The notes under the pieces: model-generated
What the model was told of the DNA's origin: nothing
The model's input: the letters and a program-made list of their open reading frames with translations, nothing else
Database searches by the model: none
Source: Plakobranchus ocellatus
Taxonomy: Eukaryota; Mollusca; Gastropoda; Plakobranchidae
Direction: 5' to 3'
DNA length: 25,273 nucleotides
Assembly (NCBI GenBank): GCA_019648995.1
Contig: BLXT01005946.1
Location: 750,471 to 775,743 of the forward strand
Position numbers and translations under genes: made by a program
Shown here: piece by piece, positions 11,301 to 23,896 of the stretch
How the letters are laid out: each line of letters begins with the position of its first letter
Numbering within the stretch: the stretch's first letter is position 1

Positions 11301-14300
11301 ATTAATGTAATTAACAATGGGATCATCATAAGTGGTAGCATTCTCATCATGTGTATTGGATTAAAATCATGAAACGTTATATCCTCTATGTCTCCCCTCT
11401 TTCTATTTCTTCAAGTTTAAATGTTACTGCTCCTACTCATCCTACTTTTCATTTATTTTAGTTACTCTTTACCTTAATTAATTCTGCCTTTGTGCAGTCA
11501 GAAAAATTAAAAAAAAACTTTACCAACCTGTCTCTAAGTTTGGCAAAAGCCACATCAAAAGGTGGCCTCTGGTCAGCATTCAGCCAGAACTGTGGATAGT
11601 AAGCAAAGCCAAACACAGTGCGACCCTGATTCAGACCTGAGTATACACGCACTGTGTGGGTCTTATCCCATTCCAATAAGGTCTCATTCAAGCGCTTTGT
11701 AATATAGTTCATAATTCCCCGATTAGTAGAGTCACCAATGAACAGAACCTGTGTGAACAAAATGTCATTGTTAAGAAAAAAAAGTAAAAATTGTGAAAAA
11801 ACATGACTAAATATCATTCCTTCTTCGTTGATGGTATCAATATTGTTTTGTACACTCAAGTGTCCTAGTGTGCACCAAGACCATAGGGTAGCAATGTCAT
11901 AAAAATTGGATATAAACTGCAAAAGTTTCATTGCCTGATTCCTGATGTAGACAATTTTATAGAAGAAAAAATGTTTGAGACCATAATATCTCTATCATTT
12001 ATGAGAGTTCATAGTAATGCTCTGATGATTTGCTTACACCTGCCCAAAGGATTTTTATTGAACAGTCACCAAAACTTCCATGCTATTTTTTCATTCTCTC
12101 CTCAACCTCAAAATGCTGTCTTTAACTTTTTTATTTTTGGTTTTTGTTGTTTTTTTTCTTTTGTTTTTTGTTGGTTTATTTTGGGATTAGCAGTGGCATC
12201 AGATACGCCAAGTTAAAGAGAGAATCTTATTAAAATAGAAATAACATATTCAATTTTAATAGAGCATTTGTAGGATGGAAAAAACATCCCTTACAGTTGA
12301 TAGATGATGTAGTTTATTGAAAACTTTTACAATAATAGGCTTGGTGTTTTCTTTTAAATAATTGCATTGAAGTCCCATGGATGCATGCACATTTTACAGA
12401 AGAGATATCTGCACCAGTGCACCTGCCATCAAGATTTAATATTTTTACAAGCTTAAGAGGATTCCACCTTTAACATGTTGAATAACCATAATCAAAGCTC
12501 TTGACATTGCCTACTTGTTTCTGTGAAAAACATTCTTGAATTTGTGTATGGGTCAATGCGATTTCTTGACATGAGTCTTGGTACCAAATGGCATCTTTCC
12601 ATGTACAAGATGTCATGTCACTGCAGCTGTAACATGGTACCATCCACCTAGCATCTCCAGTATCTGGTAGAGGATATGGAAATAATGAATGTTAAAAGCC
12701 AGAGGTATAAACAAAAAGCACTAGAATTATGAATAGTTTACAATGTCACAGAAGAGGAAATAAGATTTTAATTTTATTGATACTAGCCAAACCCATTCAT
12801 GACTTTTTATTTTACTAATAGATATTCTCAGAAAACAAAAGTTGTGCCCCAAACATTTAATGCTGTTTGTTTCCCTTTAGCTTTGACTTGCGGCGTACAA
12901 AGTTCCAGAGCATTACTGTTATTAAAATGTCTACCTGCATATTTTGTTTTGCATGCTCAATAAGGTTTAAGTAGGGTTAAGAAATGATGTATTGTAAATC
13001 CGTAAAACAACTCCACGAATTTAAAATATGCTCACATAAATTAGCATGATCTGGAGTAACATATCTATATTTTTGTGGATTTTATTGACGCCCCATAAAA
13101 ATTTGTATAGGCATTACACATTTGAGCTAATTCCATAATATTACGATTTTATTTGTTGTTTTCCTTCAAGTTTGTATCAAAATGTTCGAGGACTACAGAC
13201 TAGAAATAAATGTATGATGCTTTCTTAAAATTCAAAACAAGTTTAATGCATTAAAGCGTTTAACATAACAACTGTTCCTGCTGCTAATATTTTTTTTTAT
13301 TATATTTTACTGCTACTGTTGCTAAAATTGATACTGCTTCTACTGCTGCTGCTGTTGCTACTACTCTAGTTGTTATTAATACAAGTACCTCTGCCACTGA
13401 TAATGATAATCATGATGATGTTGATGATGAAAAATAAAATGATACCCAAATGTCAAGTTTGATCATCATATTCCCTGAAAACAGGATAAAAATAGTCTCA
13501 CCATATGCATTATCATTTTGGCATTTTGGTAAAGTAGCATGATATTCTTGGAAATGGTCCCATGTATTTAAAGGTAGTTGCATCTTTTGCCCATCATAGT
13601 GTTTGTCTGGGTTCCATTCCTTTAAGCCACATTCCGCTGCTGGCAGGTAAGGAAGGGAGCAGTCCTTTGGAGCGGAATCAGATTTTGAATGAAGAAATGG
13701 ATTTAACCATTAATTTCATGATAGAAATATACATTAAATCTGGGATTAGGATGTAGAAAATATGTCTTACTGACTGAACTTTTATGTCTCCTAAGTTGCA
13801 CGGTGATCTTACAAAGTGCTGAATTCTCATCTTTTTTATCTTTTGCTCCATACAAACTCAAAACTTGGAAATTTGGTTGTTTCATGTCTATTTTAGGGTT
13901 GTTATTTTTTAAACTACATATTACAATAGAAAAGAACTTGTGAAGAAGAAAATGCTCCACACAGAACATAAATTTCAAGTCAACTATTTTCACACTTATT
14001 TGCAGGCCTTGTTAGGTTAAAGTTACGAGAGAAAATATTCAGTAAATTTTATCATCTTCATCACAATTATAACAGCCCAATTATAATATTATATCACTTG
14101 GTTATGAAGAAGGAAAGAAAGGTGGAGGCTCAAAAAAAACAACTAGCCAGACTAATATTGTAAAGATGAAGGTTATAATGATGANNNNNNNNNNATATTT
14201 GGCACAAAAAATATGGGTTTAGAACATTTATTAATTACGATTTTGATAAGAAGATAATCAACTACTGGTTCACTAAGAAGACACTTTCAAGTAAAATTTT

Positions 14301-15460
14301 ATTTGTAGGGTTTATGTTTGCAGCCTTACCTGTTTCAAAGAGCAAACTTGCAGGGCTTGCCCGTTTTTGATTCCTGTCTTATTGTGTATGTTTTGAAATG
14401 CATCAGCAGCCATTAACCTGTGAATGGTAACTGTATAGGTGGCCAGACCTGTGGGCTTTCGCTGGCCACTGTGTTCCACCAGGATGTAGATGATGTTCTT
14501 CCCAAGGCCAAGGCTCAGGTTGCCAGAGCCTGGACTGCATAACAAAGAGGAAGAAAGTCAAAAGAGGAATAGTATCTGCATAAAAAAGTGCAGTCATAGG
14601 AGGAAAAAAAATGACATATATGTGAATAGAAGGGAAATGAGTTAACATATGAGACATCATTTAAGTAGGGTGGAGTAAAAATGTTTTAATAAAAATTGTT
14701 TGTTTGAAAGCTAAGTGTCAATCATCATTTATGTACGAAAAATCATCATTCACAGTGGGAGGTTTCAGGATTTAATATGGACAGTAATGTGCTCTTGCAT
14801 CTAAAGCGATGTAGTGTTGAAGAAATGAAAAAAAAAAAACAATAGAGAGAAGAGAGAAAGAGAGAAAAAGGAGCTAATATTTTTCTGCACTTAATATTCG
14901 ATTAGAAGACGATCATATCATGAGTAAAGTGTTACAAAGAAACTAAATAAGTTTATTAGGATAGAAATTTTGTTTTGTCCATACCTGATAACAAAAACAA
15001 ACCCTAATTTTTATTTAAGTGCATGAAAATTGATTTGCGACACTATTTGTTTCTTATTTTTCTTGTTCTGCCCTTTTCAACATTGGTTTAAATTTGGTAT
15101 TGCAAATATTGTAGATATTATAATCATTACAATTATCATTATTATTTTTATTATTGTTATTATTATTTTTTTTTTCTTTTATTAACGATATACTTTTATT
15201 ATTATTATTGGTAAAGTCAAATAAATCGTTACTGAAAGAAGCTTATCTTGAGTGATCATCAATTAAAATTCAAAGACAGATTGAAGGCAAACCCAGTAGA
15301 GAGAATAACTTTTATCAAAAGTCATAACTCATAGGCAATAAGTAACGGTAGCAAGAACAACTTCATAAGGTTAACTGAAATCAGGTTTGAGAGGATGAAC
15401 ACGATTGCCGATGTTTGTTTCAGAAGGGGCATCCAAAGAAGGAAAAGATTATAATTATTG

Positions 15461-15534
<74 letters not shown>

Positions 15535-15541
15535 GTATTAC

Positions 15542-15604
<63 letters not shown>

Positions 15605-18600
15605 CGTTGTTGTTGTTATTACTATTATTATTATTGTCGTTATCATCATCATCATCAATACCTCTCTCCATCGTCTATATATTCTAGTTTGGCTTTTGCT
15701 TGGCAGTGAGCGGGAAGTCCCTGAAGGTAGACCAGCATGGTGTTATAGTCTGCCCAAGCCTGGTACTCAAAATTCAGAGGAGAAAACTCGGGGTACAGCT
15801 GCAAGTATGGCTGAGTTCTGATAGCACTTAGGTATGATAGGCTAGATGGGTCTGTAGATCAAGAATAGATGGTTTAACCTTGATCCTAATGGTTTGCACT
15901 TGCAGTCTTATTTCTTTGTGCTATAAAATTAGTCTTTTAATCTGATGAATAATGAAATTAATAGCTGTTAGATTAAAAATGAATCTCGTCAGTTATTTAA
16001 ATTTTCAGTTCTTAACTATTGATTATTGCACTATTAACATGTTTTTCTAAGATGTGATTTTGCACATTAAAAATACTCTAAACATTTTAAATCTTTTCAA
16101 CAGGAGGAAATTTGTTTTCACCACCAAAATTAATGTTGAGAGCAAAAGCATTATCAATGAATCTCATTCACAGATGGCAGGGTTAAATAATTGGCTTCAC
16201 AACTAACCTGTTGTACACGGCTGCCTCTCCAAAAATTCTAAAAGCAAAATAGAGTAGAAAAAAAAAATCATTATGAATTATTGTAATACTAAATTGTTAG
16301 AAACATACTTGTTGTGCTTAAACTTTGAAAAACTACTTTTAAAAGCAAAAGATTTTGCATTAACAAAGCTAATGAATCTTTAAAATCATGCAAATCAAAT
16401 CGAACATTCATCTGATATGATCAGGTACATGACAGAAAGTGTTTTATTAGTTCTTTGTAAACTAGAAAAATACGCACTTGTCTCCAAGGAAGTTTTTGCT
16501 GCATGAATCTCTCCTAAGAGCAGGTTTTCTTCGTTTCTGAAGAATAGTGTTAACAAAAGAATATGTTTGTTTACTTTCATTGGCATTTAATCAAATAAGA
16601 GCATATGATGGCATAGATGAGAGGAGACGGAAGGTTGTGGAAGATCTAAAAAATATAAGGCAAGCTTTTCTTGTCAGCATATAATTGTATTGTAATTAAG
16701 AAGATTTTAATAAAGAGCAGATTTGCTTCATTTGAAATAAAGAGCAGATTTGCTTCCCTCCTGGTCTGATTCTATATTACCAACTTTGCCTATAAGAAAT
16801 CACTTCAAAAACACAATATTTATAAATGGCAATAACGCTGAAAAATAAAATTATTGTTTGCCTTACAACATAATGACAAACTGATGTCATCTTGCAGCCT
16901 TGATTACTGTTAAAGGAATAAAATTTTTATGTTCATTGACATAATAAAGAAAAACTGTTATCCTGTTGCAGCCTTGATCAAAATATTGTAGGAATAAACT
17001 AGCTGCTTTCTGGAGCTAATGATCATAAAGTTTCAAAAGGAGATAAGGATTTTTTTAAATTGATAATCATTATTGCAGTTCTTGCCACAACTATCAATAT
17101 TTATACTTCGATCAATTTTACCACTGCAACTGTATAATCATTATTGAAGTTCTTGCCACAACTATCAATATTTATACTTCGATCAATTTTACCACTGCAA
17201 CTACTATTATTAGTCTATTGTATGCCTCAATGGTTACTGGTGCCTCTACTACTCTTATCATTACTTGAATTCCTCAGCTTTTTTGGTCAGTCTTTGGTTT
17301 AGTTGATGAAAAAAGCTTACAATGAGTGAAGATTTAAAATTATTAAGTGCAAAATAAATGGATTTTTAAAATACATGAAAACTGATCTCCATAATGTTTT
17401 CTTGTTCACTATTATTCTTTATTTTTTTCTTCAAATAAGTTTTTTTTTAATGAAAGACAATACACCAACTTACCTTGGAATGTTTGAATGTGGGTAGGAA
17501 AAGTTTCCTTTGTTTAAAATGACATTAGAGGGGCACATAAGAAGCATCTCTATCAATAAAGCTATGTACTCATAAGTTGAGTTGGAATCAAGGTGTATTT
17601 TGAGATGATTTACAGCATGTCTTGAACATGCTTGCACAGTATTTGGAGACAGCTGACGAAAAAAAAAAAAAGGAAAGTTTGATAGGCAAAATGAGAAACT
17701 TGTATACAAGTGAATAAAATAACACCATTTTAACAGTTGCTATTGATAAATTTTGGGTGTACTAATGCATCACACATTTTATTTGAAACACTAAGAGGCA
17801 AGCTAAACTAAAGTTGCACAAAAAATACAGTGAATTTGAAGTGCAGGGCTATTAAAATTTTTGAAAATACTGTGTCCCATTTGGTCTTCCATTGGACAAA
17901 AACTTTGTGAAAGACCTATATAATGTTTTAACAAGAAAATTTTGTTGTGTAATTATCATTTCATGGCAGCCTAATTTTGGAAAACTTCAAATTCATCAGA
18001 GAGCTATGTTGTGTTTTCTCTTTTGATCTTTAATGCTATAGAAAGTTAAAGTGATGGCCTAAGGTTTCCAAGTGAGGAAAGTTGAGATGAATTGATGTCT
18101 GCTAATATTATATTGCATAATATGATAGTTCATTCGCCAGCATCCTGTTCATACATGCATAAAATCATTTATTAGTTGTAACTGGTGCTCTGCTCAAACA
18201 AAATTTATGATCTTCTTATTTTTCTTCTCATGGTATCATTTCTAGCATGAATATAAGTAGCCAACTTTTCTCATCTCATACCCTTTATCACATGCTAGAC
18301 GTTCCTATAAAGACATCCCTTCATTGGAAAAATTAATTAATGAAATAGGCTGCATTTTTCATTTGCCCCTGCCGTTCCTTCCTTCTTGGTTTTTGTTTTC
18401 TTTTTTGTTGTAGTTGTTTTGTTTGTTTTGGTTTTCGTTTTAAAAAAAAAAAAAAAAAAGATTTTATAAGTAAATGAAATAGCAATAGATTAATTTTATT
18501 TTTCAAACATACCCTCCTCCAGTTTTGAGAGGCAGCCTGTTCTTTTCTAACATCCAGAAGAAACGAGAGAAATTCTGCACTAAGACAAGGGCCACTAGGA

Positions 18601-21600
18601 TGCACACATGGCATACCCTGGATTAAAAAACATAACAACTGTTCTTATTAACATATATGTGTGTGTGTGTGTGTGTGCGTGCGTGCGTGTGTGTGTGTGT
18701 GACAACAGGATTCAATTATTCTTCGAAATTTGATCAACAAAATCACTGTTAAAATCATGAGAAAAAAGAGCTGAGGGGGGAAAGACAAGGCTCAGGAGCA
18801 AAAGCCAGACAATGAGACCAGACTTTAGGGGTACAATTTGGTCACCAAATGTGAAGCAGACAGGATCTTTAGGAACAGACTCCTATACAAATAAGAAGCC
18901 AAAGATGCCATGTCCTGTGTTAGAATTTTTTTTTTTTTTTTAAGTAACTAATAAATAATCCACTAGTTATGATCATCAAAGAGAAAAGAATAATTGAAAG
19001 TAACATTTTTTAGGGCCAAGGGGGAGTATTTTAGAGTGGTAAGAGTTAAGCTGGTAGCACACAGTTTAAGAAAAGTTTTTAAAAATAAAGATTTTTTATA
19101 TTTATATACTTGATTTCAATGTCACTTTTTATTTTTTTTCAACCCTGCATTATCATGTATTACTTACAGCACTAAAGGTATTAAAGCCAAGGGAGAGGAG
19201 TGCATTGTGAATGTAAGAGGCAGTTTTCTCCCTTGTGAGCAATATTGTCACCAAATCCTCTAAAATATTCTGCTCTTGTAGATAACTGCTTAAAGAGCTC
19301 AAGCCCTCAGAATATGTACAAGGCAATATCTGGATATTTGATGGGAAAATATCAAAGGCTTATCAATGTTTTCACTGCAATATTACAATAAAATATGTGT
19401 AATTATCAAAATACACGTTTTGTAAAAGTTGCATTATTTTTATTATCTTTAGAGTAATTTTTTATATAAAGAAAAAATTTTAGTTTGAAATGAGATGTTG
19501 CTAGAATTACTGCTTTTATATGCTCATGACATAATTATAACCTGTGTTTTACTTTTTAAGTAGTCGGTTTTTTTTTTTCTCACAAAGACTATGTTACTTT
19601 TGCTGTTGGCCTTATTTTTATTGCAGAGTGCAAAGAAAACATGCAAGACAACAATAATCAAATTATATGTTGAAAAATAGTACTTATTTTAGCCTGTTTG
19701 AAACTTTCTCATTATTACACCCTAGAAAGTGACAAAAATTAATTACATCTATAAAACACATAGTTTTTAAAAAATTGGTTCAAACTCTTACCTCTATAAT
19801 ATATGGATAAAAGGAAGAATTAAATACCAAGACAACATCGAAAAGTTGAAAGCTCTTTGGTGTGTGTCTGAGAATTGGTAAAAGTAAAAAAATCAATCCG
19901 TTTTAAAAGTTAATTAACCATTTAATCTAGTTAGATCATAAGAGTCAAAAACTTGTAAAAAAAGAATCAAAGAAAAATTTTTAGTAGGAAAAGTCATTGA
20001 TGGTGACCAGGATCATGATTTAAATGATGGAAACGGAATAATGATGCTGATGGCTTTTAATATTAATGTTGCTGTAGGAATCTTTGCTGCAGAGGCATTG
20101 ACAATGTTTAAACGAATGATGCATGTATAAACAATGGTAATCTTTTTTTTTTCTTTTGTTTAATTGCGGGTAATAATTAGCATGATTAGTAAAGTGGGTC
20201 CCACACTTAGTCCAAACATCAGGGAACCAGGTGTAGGTCCTGATTCTTCTAGGCATACAGCATCATGAGGTAGTTTGCCATTGCTTTTCTCAATGCCTTT
20301 ACTTTCGCCAGGTCTTACAAGACCTAACTACCTATTTAGTGGTGGGTGGACACAGAGGAGCAATGAAAAATTGACTTTGCCTGGACTAATTAGCATGATT
20401 ACTGTTTTTCAATGATTGTGGTGATAATGGTGAAAATAATGATGGCAGTTGATATTTTTCCATTTTATATTGTTGGTCTATATTTTCAGTGGCGGAAAAG
20501 AATAGGGGGTGGTGATGTCAGTGTGCTTGTTATTTAAGCATTTAAAATCTTTGTCACCATAAACAATATTCATGAACTAATCTAGATATCTTGAAATGCC
20601 ACTAAAAGCTTTCACCGAGTGTATTCAAATTGCCTTCTTATTCACACAACTTTCTAGGCTGCATCATCAGTATGTATTTTTGTCAGCATGCAGAGCATGA
20701 ATGCCTGCCTTTCCTGTCTCTCTTTCTTTTGTTAAGAAATTGGGAAATAAATCTGAAACGGGAATGCAATATCAAAAGAATAGAGGACGTAACCCTACTC
20801 TATTTAAACTGTTAGAATCTACCATTTTTTCCTTGACGCTTGATACTTACAAATCAGACATCTCTCCATTTACAATCAGATGTTTCTCAGCTAACTGGAG
20901 TACTTTCATAATTGCAAGATGAAGATCATTCAACAAGAAGTGTGATTTTTGCTCAGGGTTTAGGTCACTAATCAACTGGTATAATTCAGTCATCGATAAG
21001 ACTTTTTGGTGCTGAGAGCAAAGATAAACAAAATAAAGTTATTTTTAGACCTCATCAAAGTGCACTTTCTACTGAATTAAAATCATTGTTACCATTATTT
21101 TTGGCTTTTAAATTGAGAACCTTCGCTTCAAACTGTGGAAATAGTGAAAACAACACACATGAAAGTTAATGACATTCCATTCCTCTTTACCTCTCACATA
21201 ACTCACCTCAATACTGTTTGAATTATTTTTTTCGAGTTTTTTTTTTACAATTTAGTTGTTAAAGTTAAGATCTAGGGTTAACTGAAATGCACTATTTAAT
21301 TCAATTTCGGATCTATAAAGATGTGATACCTCCCAGAATATTTTTGGTCACATCATTACAAAACTGGATTTTAAAAAAACATGAAAAAGAATAAAAATCC
21401 TGAATAATGTGTGGAAGAAATTAGTCCATCTAAAGATGCTTTTCAAAATAAGCATGTCAGCAATAATGAAAGAATTGATAATGTCCAAAATCATTTAAAG
21501 ATTTGGTTACATTAACGATTTTGGAAATCTCACTTTAGGGGAAAAAAGCTCTCTAAATTTGGCTTTTATCTTGGCTATAGCAATATAATCCTGATGAATG

Positions 21601-23848
21601 TGAGAACAAAGCTCAATCATCTTGAGATTGCCTTTCATTTCTTAATAATCACATTCCAGTATTGATAACAATTTAATCAACTAGAGATTGGGTACACACA
21701 CGCTGAGAGACCGAAGGTGTTAGTCCTTCATAGATAAGGCCGCTTGGATGTATGTAGACACGGGCTGCAGGCTGGAGGGAGGTGACCAGTACTTTGACTT
21801 GCCAGGCCAAAGGTGATCGACCATCCAGGGTGACTAAACTTGAAGGAATTGGAACCAGAACACTGTCTCTGGGACTTTTTGTAGGAAAAACAGGGTGTGA
21901 AGTTACAAAATTTTGTATTTGATAAATATTTTGGATGCAAGAAGAAAACAGTGTCTTGAAAATTTCTCTCAAAATCTCAATCAGATAGTTTAAGCAATTC
22001 AATGCACATAGCACACTCTTACATTGTTCTTGCGGCACAATAGGTTCTGAATTGCCCTAATATCTCCTGGACCCATCGGTCTTGAATTCAAGTTCAAACT
22101 TGCCAACAATATCCTGGCCTATCCAGGGCCTTGGGCCTGAAAGCCTTGTTGTGTGCGAACTATATGCACAGAAAGCAAACCTCTTGCACTGTACACTTCC
22201 TATGTTAATACTGCAGTATTGCATAGTTTGCTTGTATCAAAACTAAAATTTTGGTAGTTTTGTTTGTTCTCATCTCATCTTGTGATTCATATACTGCAGT
22301 GAAAACACATAATGGTGCATTCGTGCTGAGGCGGATACTTTTTGGGGTAACATATTTAAAATGCTCTTTGGGTAACCTCAGGCACAGAGATTATATAAAA
22401 TGCACTTGCATTCACTTTCTAAAAAATCTTTAAAATTTGAAAGAGTCTTACAGCACATAAATTTCAGATGAATTTTTACTTCAGCCTTTGTAGGGTCAGT
22501 TCTTTAATACAAGCTTTGAAAACTGATACACTCTAGTAGTGAAACAAAATATATGCAGAGTGGGTAATATTTTCAAATGAAAAAGAATAGCAGTTTTTTA
22601 GGATTAAAAAAATTAAGAAATGCTCTGAAAAATGAGACGATTTGAAGCAAAGATCTACTTTTGACAAGCTAGGAGCAAAAGTCTTTTATCCAGATAATTT
22701 TTATTTCCAGTATCATAGTTATTTGACACAGTTCTGGAATTTTGAAGTGGGAGAAAAATTCATCCCTCCCCTAAAATAGAGTTAAATGTTTCCTAAATTT
22801 CAACTGCAGCTAAATGCATAGAAACCAAAACTCTTACATATATCTTGTCTTCTGTTATTACTGTTATTACTGCAGGACTGTACAGATTGATTGCCATAAT
22901 GGTTTGGAGCAATATTGACAGGAGACATGTTACAGATTGGACGCAAAAGTATGAACTCATCCTCACATTAGAAAATTATTTTTACACTCACGCTTGTCTG
23001 AGTTGCTCTTTCGCAAGAATGGGATCTTGCCAGTCGCCATCCTTACAGGACATGAAGCTGTTAGCTACAGGCTTCATTCCAGCACCACTTGTTGCTGATG
23101 CTAGCCACACTCCATCAGATCCATGGCACCAGACTCGAGATAATGTTTCTTGATGGTCTGAGCGGTGATGAGATTTTGTTGTCAAGGATACCTCAGATTT
23201 GACCAAGGAATAACAGGGCAAGGGACCTCCACACCATCTGCCTTTGCTTGTAGTATCTGTGTCTGTGTTGGTAAAGCGAAAGAAACATACTTTTATGGTC
23301 TTTGTCTGGGGTCATATATAATTAAAATGATTTTTCTCTTTCTTTGATTCTGTCTTATTTTCCGTGTCATTTTCTTTGAAAATGGGCGTTATGTGTTTGT
23401 GCGTGGGGGAGAGGTGAGGGGGGGATAGAGGGAAGGGGAGTGTGAGAGGGAGGAGGAAAGAACAATAAAGACCTGCAACACTACAATAACAAAAATGTCC
23501 TGCTTAATCAAATCTTGGGTCTAGGTCATATCAACTAATGACGTTTAATAGGTAATACGTCATGTTTATGGGCAACATAATAAAACAGATCAGAATGCTT
23601 GTTTTTGTAAAGCTTATCTCTTTATGTTTGATACATGCACATCGCTACATTGAATTCCTTCACTTTTCACTCAGCAACTTTGCGCTTTAATTTTAACGGT
23701 TTTGCTCAAATTAACGCAATTTTAAATAGGGTCCGAGTCGCCTCAAAAAGCACTGTCATATTGTCATCTTTTCCAAAATCACCCTCATAGCCTCCACGAA
23801 CTTTGTTATTTACATTTTTGTCCTAATTACGATCATCATCATCACCAC

Positions 23849-23896
<48 letters not shown>

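Larger units (their letters stand above)
16537..17473 (-). other. Intron 11, rich in local duplications
   Basis: Contains three separate tandem duplications (16709-16756, 16868-16998, 17063-17202). No gene was seen. Confidence 0.7.

Noticed and set aside
13584..13639. Extension of exon 16 upstream to a strong acceptor at 13636 or 13639, adding a CGLKEW stretch
   Set aside because: The pyrimidine tract is attractive, but the phase does not fit exon 15, and the shorter exon aligns better in length with vertebrate CPED1.
13703..13993. Minus-strand open stretch with two good GTAAGA donors as an extra exon
   Set aside because: No family similarity. One 37-nt version fits phase, but its acceptor lacks a pyrimidine tract.
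15461..15603. CRISPR-like repeat array
   Set aside because: Pure trinucleotide microsatellite in a eukaryotic intron, with no spacers.
15405..15821. Long ORFs of poly-Tyr, poly-Ile, poly-Leu or poly-Asn
   Set aside because: They are translations of the ATT microsatellite in different frames; only the minus-strand exon at 15662-15851 is real.
20189..20386. tRNA gene or tRNA-derived head in the SINE-like insert
   Set aside because: I could not find convincing A and B box motifs or a cloverleaf by eye.
22040..22160. GC-richer block as an additional exon
   Set aside because: No frame that joins exon 5 to exon 6; exon 5 and 6 already fit each other.
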